From NCBI RefSeq assembly GCF_015694465.1, contig NZ_JADQDO010000001.1, positions 248,001 through 312,000 of the forward strand: 64,000 bases of DNA, given 5' to 3'. This DNA comes from Microvirga alba. GTDB taxonomy: Bacteria; Pseudomonadota; Alphaproteobacteria; Rhizobiales; Beijerinckiaceae. This document shows positions 36,172-47,137 of the stretch, in pieces; position 1 is the stretch's first letter; every line of letters starts with the position of its first letter. The notes under the pieces are model-generated. The model did not search any database. It saw only the letters and a program-made list of their open reading frames with translations, and was not told the origin of the DNA. Position numbers and translations under genes: made by a program.

Positions 36172-37479
36172 TCACAACCGCCCGACGCTCATATAAGTAA
36201 AGCCGCGCCGCTGCATTTCGTCCGGGCGGTAGACGTTGCGCAGGTCCACGACCACGGGCTCGGCCAATGCCGCCTTCAGGCGGGTCAGATCGAGCGCGCG
36301 GAACAGGTCCCATTCGGTTACGATGACGAGCGCATCGGCGTTGCGCGCACAATCATAGGCATCCTTGGCGTAGTCCACATTCGTCAGCACGGCCTTGGCG
36401 GCTTCCATGCCTTCGGGATCATAGGCGCGGATATTCGCCCCCGCGTCCTGCAGGGTCGTGATCACGTCGATGGAGGGGGCGTCCCGCATATCGTCCGTGT
36501 TGGGTTTGAACGTCAGCCCGAGAACCGCGATCGTCTTGCCGCGCACCGAGCCGCCGCAGGCCGCCACGACCTTGCGGCCCATGGCGCGCTTACGTTGAGC
36601 GTTCACAGCGGCCACCGTCTCGACGATGCGGATCGGGGCCTCGTAGTCCTGAGCCGTCTTGATCAGGGCCAGCGTGTCTTTTGGAAAGCATGAGCCGCCA
36701 TAGCCGGGACCTGCGTGAAGGAATTTCGACCCGATGCGGTTGTCGAGGCCGATGCCGCGCGCCACGTCCTGCACGTTCGCGCCGACCTGCTCGCACAGAT
36801 CGGCGATCTCGTTGATGAAGGTGATCTTGGTGGCGAGAAAGGCGTTGGCGGCGTATTTCGTCAATTCCGCCGTGCGCCGCGACATGGCGAGCAGGGGCGA
36901 CTGGTTGAGATAGAGCGGGCGATAAATTTCCGTCATGACACCCTTGGCACGCTCGTCCTCGGTGCCGATGACGATGCGGTCGGGGCGTTTGAAGTCCGTG
37001 ATCGCCGCGCCTTCGCGCAGGAATTCCGGGTTCGAAACCACGGCGAAATCCGCGTCGGGACGGGTCTCACGGATGATCCGCTCCACCTCGTCGCCGGTGC
37101 CGACCGGCACGGTCGATTTGGTGACCACCACCGTATAGCCGTCCATGGCGGCGGCGATGTCTCGGGCTGCCTGATAGACGTAAGTCAGATCCGCATGCCC
37201 GTCGCCGCGTCGAGAGGGCGTGCCGACGGCGATGAACACCGCTTCCGCGCTCTTCACCGCATCCGAGAGGTCGCCAGCGAAGGTCAGGCGCCCCTCACGC
37301 ACATTCTTGGCGACGAGTTCGGCCAGGCCCGGCTCGAAGATCGGAATTTCTCCCCGGTTCAGGGCATCGATCTTGGCTGGGTCCTTGTCGACGCAACAGA
37401 CGTCGTGGCCGAAATCCGCGAAGCAGGCACCGGAGACGAGGCCCACATAGCCCGCTCCAATCATCGCAACACGCATCAA
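36172..37479 (-). CDS. ugd: UDP-glucose 6-dehydrogenase
   Basis: A 435-residue NAD-dependent enzyme converting UDP-glucose to UDP-glucuronate, a building block of acidic surface polysaccharides. Visible features: MIGAGYVGLVSGACFADFGH (NAD fold), STVPVGTGDEVE, the catalytic-Cys block GPGYGGSCFPKDTLAL, and the C-terminal VLGLTFKPNTDDMRDAPS. Length is normal for the bacterial family. Placement next to the second glycan locus suggests that the polymer made there contains glucuronate or a sugar derived from it. Confidence 0.95.
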   Translation of the reverse strand: MMRVAMIGAGYVGLVSGACFADFGHDVCCVDKDPAKIDALNRGEIPIFEPGLAELVAKNVREGRLTFAGDLSDAVKSAEAVFIAVGTPSRRGDGHADLTYVYQAARDIAAAMDGYTVVVTKSTVPVGTGDEVERIIRETRPDADFAVVSNPEFLREGAAITDFKRPDRIVIGTEDERAKGVMTEIYRPLYLNQSPLLAMSRRTAELTKYAANAFLATKITFINEIADLCEQVGANVQDVARGIGLDNRIGSKFLHAGPGYGGSCFPKDTLALIKTAQDYEAPIRIVETVAAVNAQRKRAMGRKVVAACGGSVRGKTIAVLGLTFKPNTDDMRDAPSIDVITTLQDAGANIRAYDPEGMEAAKAVLTNVDYAKDAYDCARNADALVIVTEWDLFRALDLTRLKAALAEPVVVDLRNVYRPDEMQRRGFTYMSVGRL

Positions 37480-37646
37480 GATCTCTCCGATTTACTAGAA
37501 ACAGGGTTTAAGGGGGCAAGGGCCAAGCTGCAACCCGGAGCCTGAGAGCCCGGATACACGGCATCTGCGACCTTTTTGAAACAATGATCCCTTTGACTTC
37601 CGGGCCGCCTGCGGACAAAACACCGCCCTTCAACGTGAGGTCGCCT

Positions 37647-38654
37647 ATGGATAATCCTTTTCTCGTCGAGGTCACGCGCGGAAATCTGGTCGAATCGCGC
37701 CATCGCGGCAGCATTGCGGTCATCGATGCCGATGGCTCGACGGTGTTGTCCCTGGGGGATGTGGAGCGGCGGGTTTTCCCGCGTTCCGCCGTGAAGGCGC
37801 TCCAAGCCATGCCTCTGGTGGAGACCGGGATTGCGGACAAGTATGGCCTCACCGACGAAGAGATCGCGCTCGCCTGCGCCTCCCATTCGGGAGAGCCGGA
37901 GCATGCGGCGGTTGCCGAAGCCATGCTGGCGAAGGCCGGAAAAGAGGTAGCATGCCTCGAATGCGGCGTGCATTGGCCGATGGGCGAGGCTGCCAACCGG
38001 GCTCTGGCTGCGCAGGGCCAGCAACCGAGCGCGCTCCACAATAATTGTTCAGGCAAGCACGCGGGGTTCATCTGCCTCGCTTGCGGGATGGCTGAGGATC
38101 CGAAGGGCTATGTGACGGCCGGCCACCCGGTGCAACGCGCCGTGCGAGCGTCCCTTGAGGACCTTACGGGAGCCTCTCATACTGACGAAGTCGGCGGCAT
38201 CGATGGCTGCTCGATCCCGACCTACGCGATTCCTCTGCCGGCGCTCGCTTTTGGGTTCGCGAAATTCGGCACGGGGGTCGGGATGTCGCGCGAGGGCCAG
38301 ATCGCCGCGCAGCGCATCCGTCGCGCGGTGGCGCGCCATCCCTTCATGGTCGCCGGCACGGGCCGTTTCGACACGAAGCTAATGGAAATCCTGGGCGAAC
38401 GCGCTTTCGTGAAGGTCGGGGCCGAGGGCGTCTATTGCGCGGCATTCCCGGAGCTGGGATACGGCGTCGCCTTGAAGGCGGATGATGGCGGCGTGAGAGC
38501 CGCCGAGGCCATGATGGCCGGTCTCGTTCTGCACTACCTGCCGCTCTCCGACAACGAACGCGCGACGGTCGAGGCGCTGGCGCAGCCGGTGCTCAAGAAC
38601 TGGAACGGAATCGAGGTCGGTCGGATCCGGACAGCCCCCGATTTCCTGCAATAA
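37647..38654 (+). CDS. L-asparaginase, class 3 (Rhizobium etli ReAV type)
   Basis: A 335-residue enzyme hydrolysing asparagine to aspartate and ammonia. It matches the rhizobial class 3 family rather than E. coli type I/II enzymes: VESRHRGSIAVIDADGS at the N-terminus, FPRSAVKALQAMP (the SxxK element), LHNNCSGKHAGF and GGIDGCSIPTYAIPL. In the characterised R. etli enzyme the Cys and Lys of the NCSGKH block and the Cys of the DGC block bind zinc; all are kept here. The ATG at 37647 follows GTGAGG at 37635-37640; the frame opens at 37584 without support. Confidence 0.88.
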   Translation: MDNPFLVEVTRGNLVESRHRGSIAVIDADGSTVLSLGDVERRVFPRSAVKALQAMPLVETGIADKYGLTDEEIALACASHSGEPEHAAVAEAMLAKAGKEVACLECGVHWPMGEAANRALAAQGQQPSALHNNCSGKHAGFICLACGMAEDPKGYVTAGHPVQRAVRASLEDLTGASHTDEVGGIDGCSIPTYAIPLPALAFGFAKFGTGVGMSREGQIAAQRIRRAVARHPFMVAGTGRFDTKLMEILGERAFVKVGAEGVYCAAFPELGYGVALKADDGGVRAAEAMMAGLVLHYLPLSDNERATVEALAQPVLKNWNGIEVGRIRTAPDFLQ

Positions 38655-38660
38655 TTTCTC

Positions 38661-38697
38661 CTGAAAGAGCGGGTGAATATCCTTCCCGCTCTTTCAG
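38661..38697. terminator. Bidirectional terminator between asparaginase and RTX genes
   Basis: A perfect 13-bp inverted repeat (CTGAAAGAGCGGG / CCCGCTCTTTCAG) with an 11-base loop, six bases after the asparaginase stop and 19 bases before the convergent RTX gene's end. The run of T after the stem is weak on both strands. Confidence 0.7.
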
Positions 38698-38716
38698 GGT
38701 TCCCTTTGCCGACAGG

Positions 38717-41314
38717 CTAGATGACGAAGAAATCCTTCTCCGTCATCTTGAGCTTCTTGGCGAGTGTCGCGAACTGCACGGCCTTCGCCGCGCCGGTGCC
38801 GTCCGGATCATAGTAGAGCACGCCTTTCTTGGAATCGTAGATGATGCGGTCACTCGCGTCGTGCGCACTGGTGCCGATCCAGAAGGCGTCCTTGGCGAGA
38901 GCACCTTTTTTGGCGATCTTGGTGAAAACGCTCTTTGCCAGATGAATCGTGTCGTCCTTGACGTTGAAGTCCACGATCTTGTCGAGATTGGTCTTCGCAT
39001 TCGGTTTGGTGTCGAAGACGAAAATGTCCTTCCCAAGGCCGCCGGTCAGCAGATCATTGCCGAGTTTGCCGGAGAGCTTGTTCGCTCCGTCATTGCCGAC
39101 GATGGTGTTGTTGGCGTTGTTGCCCGTCAGCTCCAGCGCCGCCGAACCAACGGCGGTCAAATTCTCGAGGGGTGTTGTCAGTGTGAAGCTGACGCTTGCC
39201 ATGACGGTGTCCAGTCCGCCGGCGTCGGTAATGACGTCTCCCGCATCGTCGACATAGTACGTGTCATTGCCGGCGCCACCGTTCATGACGTCCGCACCGG
39301 CTCCACCATCGATCACGTTCCCTGCATTGTTGCCGGTGATGACGTTGTTGAGCGCGTTGCCGGTGAGCGTCAGGGCCCCGGTGCCGGATGCCGTGAGATT
39401 CTCGATATCTGCACTGAGGACGTAGCTGACGGAGGTATGGACCGTGTCGGTGCCGCCGCCTGCAAATTCGACGATCACGTCGCCGGCATTGTCGACAAAA
39501 TAGGTATCATCACCTGCGCCCCCATTCATCTGATCAGCGCCGGTTCCACCATCAAGGGTGTCGTTGCCCTCGCCGCCATCAAGGGTGTCGTTGCCTTCTC
39601 CGCCGGCCAGTGAATCGGAACCGGCACCCCCGTTCATTTGATCGGCACCGGTACCGCCATCAAGGGTGTCGTTGCCCTCTCCCCCGTCAAGGGTGTCGTT
39701 GCCCTCTCCGCCAGCCAGTACATCGGATCCGGCCCCGCCTTTCATCTGATCCGCGCCGGTTCCGCCATCAAGGGTGTCGTTACCCTCTCCGCCGTCAAGG
39801 GTGTCGTTGCCTTCGCCACCTGTCAGTACATCGGAACCGGCTCCGCCTTTCATCTGATCGGCACCGGTTCCGCCATCAAGGGTGTCGTTGCCTTCCCCAC
39901 CGTCAAGGCTGTCGTCGCCTGCTCCGCCGGCCAGTAAGTCGGATCCGTCCTCGCCGTCGAGCCTGTCATTGCCGATGCCACCGTCAAGGGTGTCGTTTCC
40001 TCCCTTGCCAGTGAGATGGTCGTTGCCGATGCCGCCTCCCAGGTAATCGTCATATTCGGTTCCGACATATTGATCGTTTTCTGCGGAACCGGGGAGACTG
40101 ATCCCCTCGAAGCGGGCATCCAGGACTTGTCCGCGGATGCCGTCGGCATCGTCGCTGCGGCCAGCGATGTTTTCACCCCAGGCGACGATCAGCCGACCAT
40201 CGTTGAGTTCGATCAAGGTCGGAGCAACACGCTCCCCTTCGCCGAAAGACCTACTGACGACGGTGTCGTTTCCAATGTGGTTCTTATTCTTGTCGAAGAC
40301 GGCAACGCGGACTTGCGGGACTTCAAACTCGCTATAATCCAGATAGGAGATAGCAAACCCGCCATTCGTCAGCGCGGTGACATGCGGCTCGGTTTGACCG
40401 CGTGCGGTGACCTTGTTGACCACGAAGGCTGAGCCGTCGGCCGTACCGTTAGACTTATAGATCTGGGCCCTCACGCCAAGGCCGTCGCCGTCGCCCGTTT
40501 CCGAGGTCCAGGTAACGATAAAACGCCCATCCGCCAACGCCGTCACAGAGGGCCGCGTGCCCGCTTTGATTGCTTCGGGCAGCTCAAATTGGCTGCCGGC
40601 GGTGACTGCCGTTCCATTGGTCGAAAAGATATGGCCGTACACCTTCTCCGTAGAGGCATCGGGGATGGAACCCATATCATTATAGAAGCTGATGAAGCGG
40701 CCGTCGCCCAATCCGATCAGGGAGGAGTTAGCCGGCGAGCCGTCGGTGACCACATTGACCGATTGCGTTCCGCCATACGGCTTCCCGTCCGCGCCATAGA
40801 CCGCGGCCTTGACACTGGCATCGCCCGCCTCGTCCGTGTAAGTAATGACGAAGCCCTTCTTCGGAAGCGCTGCGATACGCGGCATCGTCAAGGGCGCGAC
40901 ATCGCTCGATGCAATTTCGAAATCGTTGTCGTCCTTCCCGTCGCCATCGCCGTCATAGGCCGAGCCGTTCGCATTGAAGATGCGGGCTCGGATCGAATAG
41001 TAGTCCAAACCGTCGACCTTGCTGTGGTGTTCCCATGCATAAACAAGGCGCCCGTCACTCAGTGCCGTAACGACGGGATTCGTGTTGGTGCCGGCGAGCG
41101 TCGTGTTGATGCGGATAGGATCGCCGTTAGGGACTGCACCGGAATAGAAATGCTGCGCATAGATCGCGCTGACATGACCGGTGTCCGAGTCGCTGGTGTC
41201 CTGCCAGACCGCCAGGAATCTCCCATTATCGAGCGCTTGCAGCTGAGCGGCTTTCTGGACGCCATTCGTTTTGGTGTTGACGAGAAATTCGCCCCAGAGA
41301 ACAGGTGTCGCCAT
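38717..41314 (-). CDS. Large RTX calcium-binding protein with repeated N-terminal beta modules
   Basis: An 865-residue protein. About residues 1-410 are made of roughly seven modules of 55-70 residues with the pattern P-x-V-T-A-L-x-D-G-R-F-I-V-x-W (for example PSVTALADGRFIVTW), suggesting a beta-propeller-like domain. Residues about 415-750 are RTX nonapeptides (GGxGxDxL), including a tandem array of nearly identical 36-residue units. The last 100 residues (FVFDTKPNAKTNLDKIVDF to DFFVI) form the usual C-terminal cap of type I secreted proteins. No Sec signal. The ATG at 41314 has GGGGGA before it; the frame extends to 41404. Probably a calcium-stabilised surface or extracellular protein; no catalytic domain seen. 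Confidence 0.85.
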   Translation of the reverse strand: MATPVLWGEFLVNTKTNGVQKAAQLQALDNGRFLAVWQDTSDSDTGHVSAIYAQHFYSGAVPNGDPIRINTTLAGTNTNPVVTALSDGRLVYAWEHHSKVDGLDYYSIRARIFNANGSAYDGDGDGKDDNDFEIASSDVAPLTMPRIAALPKKGFVITYTDEAGDASVKAAVYGADGKPYGGTQSVNVVTDGSPANSSLIGLGDGRFISFYNDMGSIPDASTEKVYGHIFSTNGTAVTAGSQFELPEAIKAGTRPSVTALADGRFIVTWTSETGDGDGLGVRAQIYKSNGTADGSAFVVNKVTARGQTEPHVTALTNGGFAISYLDYSEFEVPQVRVAVFDKNKNHIGNDTVVSRSFGEGERVAPTLIELNDGRLIVAWGENIAGRSDDADGIRGQVLDARFEGISLPGSAENDQYVGTEYDDYLGGGIGNDHLTGKGGNDTLDGGIGNDRLDGEDGSDLLAGGAGDDSLDGGEGNDTLDGGTGADQMKGGAGSDVLTGGEGNDTLDGGEGNDTLDGGTGADQMKGGAGSDVLAGGEGNDTLDGGEGNDTLDGGTGADQMNGGAGSDSLAGGEGNDTLDGGEGNDTLDGGTGADQMNGGAGDDTYFVDNAGDVIVEFAGGGTDTVHTSVSYVLSADIENLTASGTGALTLTGNALNNVITGNNAGNVIDGGAGADVMNGGAGNDTYYVDDAGDVITDAGGLDTVMASVSFTLTTPLENLTAVGSAALELTGNNANNTIVGNDGANKLSGKLGNDLLTGGLGKDIFVFDTKPNAKTNLDKIVDFNVKDDTIHLAKSVFTKIAKKGALAKDAFWIGTSAHDASDRIIYDSKKGVLYYDPDGTGAAKAVQFATLAKKLKMTEKDFFVI
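39515..39935 (-). repeat. 108-bp tandem repeats within the RTX gene
   Basis: Four consecutive units of exactly 108 bp; a marker ATCAAGGGTG recurs at 39551, 39659, 39767 and 39875, each with a second copy 27 bases on inside the unit. They encode 36 residues (four RTX nonapeptides: GGEGNDTLD, GGEGNDTLD, GGTGADQMK, GGAGSDVLA). The high DNA identity implies recent duplication, so copy number may vary among strains. Confidence 0.9.
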
Positions 41315-41359
41315 GGTGGTCCCCCAAATCGCGCCTGGAATGCCCAGGTCAAATGAAAG

Positions 41360-41380
41360 TTTATAACGTTCCGTAACGTT
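41360..41380 (-). promoter_or_regulatory. Candidate promoter and operator dyad of the RTX gene
   Basis: On the minus strand a near-consensus -10 (TATAAA, 41365-41360) lies about 46 bases before the RTX start. Directly upstream, overlapping its edge, is AACGTT-ACGG-AACGTT, two copies of a self-complementary hexamer ten bases apart. A regulator bound there would occlude or contact RNA polymerase. The -35 region is poor. Confidence 0.4.
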
Positions 41381-41488
41381 GTGCGATTGGGCTCTCACAA
41401 GCAAGATGGTGCAGGAAATTTTTTGTGTGTGGACCTCTCCGAAGGTGGGTCTAAGCCCCCTGAGGGGCCTCCCGGCCCAATGGGGACC

Positions 41489-42475
41489 TCAAAGCCCGAG
41501 CAGGTCCAGAATCTCGCTCGCGCCCGCGTCCGGAGACAGTGTACCCTTCGCGATGGCTGTCTCGATCTCGGGTACCCGTTTGCGTAGCGCGGAATCGTGC
41601 GCCAGGCGGTCATGCAGGCGCTCGTGCACGAGGGCCCACATCCATTTGGTGTCCTGTGCATGCCGTTTCGCCGCCAGTTCGCCGGTCGCTTCCAGGCGCT
41701 TGCGGTGGTCGAGCACCTTGCTCCAGAGTTCGTCGAGACCCTGACCGGTCAGGCCCGAGACGGTCATTACCGGTGGTGTCCAGGCCTCTGAGGCGGGGGT
41801 GAGGATGTGCAGGGCGGCTCTGTATTCGGCGGCGGCGGCCTTTGCCTTCAGGCCCGCATCGTCCGCCTTGTTGACCGCGATCATGTCGGCCAGTTCGAGA
41901 ATACCCTTCTTGATTCCCTGCAGTTCGTCGCCCGCGCCGGGAAGCATGAGGACGAGGAAGAAATCGGTGAGATCGGCGACGGCGGTCTCGGATTGGCCGA
42001 CCCCCACCGTCTCGACGAGGATGACGTCGAAACCGGCGGCCTCGCAGAGCAGCATCGCCTCCCGCGTTTTCGCGGCAACGCCGCCGAGGGTACCGGAGGA
42101 CGGGGAGGGGCGGATGAAGGCGTTCGGGTCCGTTGCGAGCCGCGCCATGCGTGTCTTGTCGCCGAGAATCGCGCCGCCGCTGCGGGTGGAGGAGGGGTCG
42201 ACCGCGAGCACCGCGACCTTGTGGCCCCTCTCCGTCAACATGGACCCCAGGCTGTCGATGGCGGTGGACTTGCCGACTCCGGGAACGCCTGTGATTCCCA
42301 CGCGCACGGCCTTGCCCGTATGAGCCATCAATTCCTGCAACAGTTCTCGCGCCGCCGCCCGGTGGTCGGCCCGGCGCGATTCCATCAGGGTGATAGCGCG
42401 CGCAAGTGCCGCGCGGTCGCCCTTCCGGACGGCCTCGGCGGTTACTTTTGGCTTCGGGCTTGCAACCTTCGTCAT
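41489..42475 (-). CDS. meaB: Methylmalonyl-CoA mutase-associated GTPase MeaB
   Basis: A 328-residue G3E-family P-loop GTPase that guards methylmalonyl-CoA mutase by controlling adenosylcobalamin loading and exchange. It has GITGVPGVGKSTAID (Walker A), the AVDPSSTRSGGAILGDKTRM block, the DVILVETVGVGQSE switch region and NKADDAGL (G4). The ATG at 42475 gives the usual N-terminus; the frame runs to 42589. The mutase subunit genes lie 2-7 kb away on the same strand, separated by plus-strand genes, so they are a functional group and not a single operon. Confidence 0.95.
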   Translation of the reverse strand: MTKVASPKPKVTAEAVRKGDRAALARAITLMESRRADHRAAARELLQELMAHTGKAVRVGITGVPGVGKSTAIDSLGSMLTERGHKVAVLAVDPSSTRSGGAILGDKTRMARLATDPNAFIRPSPSSGTLGGVAAKTREAMLLCEAAGFDVILVETVGVGQSETAVADLTDFFLVLMLPGAGDELQGIKKGILELADMIAVNKADDAGLKAKAAAAEYRAALHILTPASEAWTPPVMTVSGLTGQGLDELWSKVLDHRKRLEATGELAAKRHAQDTKWMWALVHERLHDRLAHDSALRKRVPEIETAIAKGTLSPDAGASEILDLLGL

Positions 42476-42627
42476 GGTCCGAGGAGTAGCATTGTTCCCT
42501 GCGGCTGTAACCGATCGTTCACCACGAGGGGAGAGGAAATCGAGAAGGTTCTCCCTCCGCCTTGTGCTCGCCATCTTCGCGGGCAACACAGCGCTCTCCC
42601 CTTCATTGCTCTTACCTCCCTAGCTCC

Positions 42628-43635
42628 ATGTTTTCCCCCATAACCCGTGTCTCCCGCCTTGCCGTCATCGGCCTTGCCTGCCTCGCATTGTCGGGGTGTC
42701 TGGGTGGGGAGCTGCCTGTCGTGGCTGGATCGAGCGCACCGCGCGCGCAGCGCGCTGGATTGCGGACCGATCCGACACTGCTCGTCGCGACGACGCGGCT
42801 GCCGGTGGCGGGGGCGCTGCAAAAGCCTTGGTTCACCAGCGAGCGTTCGCCCGATCTGGTTTTCGCCGAGGCGCGATTGACCCCGCCGGATCGTTCGCTG
42901 ATCGGCCGTGTCACCTCGGGAGGGTGGAGCATCTCTGCCGTCGATTCCCTCGACAAGAAGAGCGCGGCGCAGGCCTTCGCGCAGGCGGCGCTCGGGCGCG
43001 ATCTTCTGCTTTACATCCACGGTTACAAGGAAAGCTTCGAGACGGCCGCGACCTCGACGATAGAGCTCTCGGAAGGCATCAAGTTCCCCGGCGCGACCGG
43101 CCTTTTCACCTGGCCGTCCGCCGCCTCGACCTTCAGCTATGTGAGCGACCGCGAAAGCGCGATGTGGTCCCGCGATGCGCTGGAAGATTTGTTGACCGCC
43201 ATCGCCAATTCGCAGAGCGGTGGGCGCATCAACATCGTCGCGCATAGCATGGGCACCTTGCTGACGCTCGAGACCCTGCGGATGGTACGCGCCGCCGGCG
43301 GCGAGAGCGCCATGTCACGCATCGGCGCGGTGGTTCTGGCTGCTCCCGACATCGATATCGACCTTTTCGCACGCGGGCTTGAGCGCCTCGGTCCCGATGC
43401 GAAGAAGATCACCGTCATCAGCTCCACCAATGACCGGGCGCTTGCCGTGTCGAGCCGTCTTGCCGGTGGCATCGTGCGCGCGGGCGCGGCGGATCGCGAG
43501 CGGCTGGAATCCCTTGGCGTGCGCGTTGCAGACGCCTCCGAATTCGGCAGCGGCATCATCAACCACGACCTCTTCCTGTCCAATAAGGACGTGCAGCAAG
43601 TGGTGAAGCGGGCGATCGAGCGAGAGCGGCTGTAA
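42628..43635 (+). CDS. Alpha/beta hydrolase lipoprotein (DUF900 type)
   Basis: A 335-residue protein with a lipoprotein signal (LACLALSGC, Cys21 as lipid anchor) and an alpha/beta hydrolase domain of the DUF900 kind. The oxyanion region is LLLYIHGYKESFETA, the nucleophile elbow NIVAHSMGT (Ser in HSMG), and a later Asp (APDIDIDLF) and His (NHDLFLS) could complete a triad. It is probably held at the periplasmic side of a membrane and hydrolyses an ester or amide of unknown kind. The ATG at 42628 is selected because it begins the lipoprotein signal. The promoter region overlaps the 5' end of divergent meaB. Confidence 0.85.
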   Translation: MFSPITRVSRLAVIGLACLALSGCLGGELPVVAGSSAPRAQRAGLRTDPTLLVATTRLPVAGALQKPWFTSERSPDLVFAEARLTPPDRSLIGRVTSGGWSISAVDSLDKKSAAQAFAQAALGRDLLLYIHGYKESFETAATSTIELSEGIKFPGATGLFTWPSAASTFSYVSDRESAMWSRDALEDLLTAIANSQSGGRINIVAHSMGTLLTLETLRMVRAAGGESAMSRIGAVVLAAPDIDIDLFARGLERLGPDAKKITVISSTNDRALAVSSRLAGGIVRAGAADRERLESLGVRVADASEFGSGIINHDLFLSNKDVQQVVKRAIERERL

Positions 43636-43654
43636 GCGCGGGCGCTCCCCGTCA

Positions 43655-43815
43655 CCTCTGTTCCCGGATTTGCTCCGCGCCGCGCATCCAGGACGAGCGG
43701 TAACGAGGCCCGGAAGCCATCCCTGCCGAAACGGTGACCGCTGTTTCTTCTCCGGAACCGACCGCGGTTATGGGTTCCGGGCCCCGCTACGCGGCTCCGG
43801 AGTGACGGGAGTATC
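43655..43815. repeat. Extragenic palindromic repeats
   Basis: Two imperfect palindromes in the gap between the hydrolase and LysE-type genes: one around CCCGGATTTGCTCCGCGCCG at 43664 and one around TTCCGGGCCCCGCTACGCGG at 43776 followed by CTCCGGAGTGACGGGA. Their style (inverted repeat ending in TGACGG) matches short mobile-like palindromes frequent between genes in Hyphomicrobiales. Confidence 0.5.
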
Positions 43816-43874
43816 CCCCCTCGACACCGCGTCTTGTCTATGGCTCTATCATTACATTGATGAGGGTAGAGGCC

Positions 43875-44501
43875 ATGACCATTGAAACCTGGCTCGCATT
43901 TGCCGCCGCCTCCGCCATTCTGCTCGTGATTCCGGGACCGACCATTCTGCTCGTGGTGTCCTATGCGCTCGGGCAAGGCTGGCGCACGGCGCTGCCGATG
44001 GCGATTGGCGTTGCGCTTGGCGATTTCACCGCCATGACGCTCTCCCTCCTCGGTCTCGGCGCGCTGCTCGCCGCCTCGGCGACGGTGTTCACGATCCTCA
44101 AATGGGTCGGCGCGGCCTATCTCGTCTGGCTTGGGCTCAAGCTCTGGCGGGCAGGCGGCACGCTCGATGCAAAACCGCGCACGGATGCGGCGTCCTCGCT
44201 AAAGATGCTGAGCCATGCCTGGCTTGTGACCGCGCTCAACCCGAAGGGCCTGACCTTCTTCGTGGCCTTCCTGCCGCAATTCATCGATCCGAGAGCCGAC
44301 CTTTTCCCCCAGGTCGGCATCTTCGCCGCAACCTTCCTCGTGCTCGCTTTCGCTAACGCCTTCACCTACGCGCTCATCGCCTCACGGGCCCGTGGCGTCA
44401 TGCGCAATCCGCGCGCGATCGGCGCGGTGAACAAGGTGGGTGGTAGTCTTCTGATCGGCGCAGGGATTGCGACTGTTGCGGTGAGGGCGGGACAATCCTG
44501 A
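43875..44501 (+). CDS. LysE/RhtB-family exporter
   Basis: A 208-residue inner-membrane protein with five to six hydrophobic segments. The N-terminal block IPGPTILLVVSYALGQGWRT and the PKGLTFFVAFLPQFID motif after the middle are diagnostic for the LysE/RhtB family, which exports amino acids or related small molecules. The ATG at 43875 is eight bases after GAGGG at 43862-43866; a TTG at 43857 and an ATG at 43860 are also in frame. Substrate unknown. Confidence 0.9.
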   Translation: MTIETWLAFAAASAILLVIPGPTILLVVSYALGQGWRTALPMAIGVALGDFTAMTLSLLGLGALLAASATVFTILKWVGAAYLVWLGLKLWRAGGTLDAKPRTDAASSLKMLSHAWLVTALNPKGLTFFVAFLPQFIDPRADLFPQVGIFAATFLVLAFANAFTYALIASRARGVMRNPRAIGAVNKVGGSLLIGAGIATVAVRAGQS

Positions 44502-44582
44502 GCGACCTCACCAATCGGAGCTCGGACAGGCGCAATACACTCTCTCTCCCACCGGGAGGGGGCAACGCGCGCGGACCGCACG

Positions 44583-44664
44583 TCGTCATCGCTGGGCTTG
44601 TCCCGGCCATCTCGACTGGAAAGACGCCTCACGTGGGCGAGATGCCGGTGATGACAAGGACGGG
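44583..44664. repeat. Dispersed double-palindrome intergenic repeat, copy A
   Basis: Starts TCATCGCTGGGCTTGTCCCG and ends GAGATGCCGGTGATGACAAG, directly between the LysE-type gene and the mutase large-subunit gene. The same layout (a TCATCxCCGGxCTTGTCCCGG arm, a spacer of about 25 bases and a GATGxCCGG..CATGACG arm) recurs near 49.56 and 54.4 kb. Confidence 0.65.
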
Positions 44665-46824
<2,160 letters not shown>

Positions 46825-46980
46825 GGCTTCAATCAACGCTCGTACCGAAAGTCGTTCGGCATTTTAGGCCCTTCGGGTCGGCCGGGCTATCACTTAAAAC
46901 GGCCCGGCCGGGCGAGATATTCGACTATTGGTTCAACGCCTTGGCCTTTTGAAGCACAGCAGGCTTTGAATTCAACAAAT

Positions 46981-46989
46981 ATTATATCA
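46981..46989 (-). promoter_or_regulatory. Candidate extended -10 promoter of the mutase large-subunit gene
   Basis: On the minus strand TGATATAAT (TGn plus a perfect TATAAT) occurs in an AT-rich island about 160 bases before the scpA start. No good -35 is visible, which is tolerated by extended -10 promoters. TTGAATTC occurs as a direct repeat at 46967 and 46994, flanking it. Confidence 0.5.
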
Positions 46990-47082
46990 TGCTTGAATTC
47001 TCATGCTTTTTCGCCGCCTTTCTCCCCGTCCGGACAGCGCCGCTCACCTTTGGCCGCCGATTGAGCGGACATTCCGCAAAGA

Positions 47083-47114
47083 AAAGCCGCCACGCCTTGT
47101 GAAGGCGGGCGGCT
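47083..47114 (-). terminator. Intrinsic terminator after the small secreted protein gene
   Basis: A 14-bp stem with one bulged base (AAGCCGCC, CGCCTT / AAGGCG, GGCGGCTT, loop GTG). Read on the minus strand it is followed by TTCTTTG after the closing AAAA/TTTT pairs, 24 bases beyond the stop of the gene at 47138. It separates that gene from scpA. Confidence 0.8.
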
Positions 47115-47137
47115 TGTCCGCGTCTTGTCTTGTCAGC

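Noticed and set aside
39515-39935. Regular repeats that might suggest a CRISPR array
   Set aside because: Units are 108 bp in frame with RTX nonapeptides, and there are no unique spacers.
41455-41485. Hairpin CCCCCTGAGGGG after meaB as a terminator
   Set aside because: Short stem without a T run in either direction; evidence too weak.
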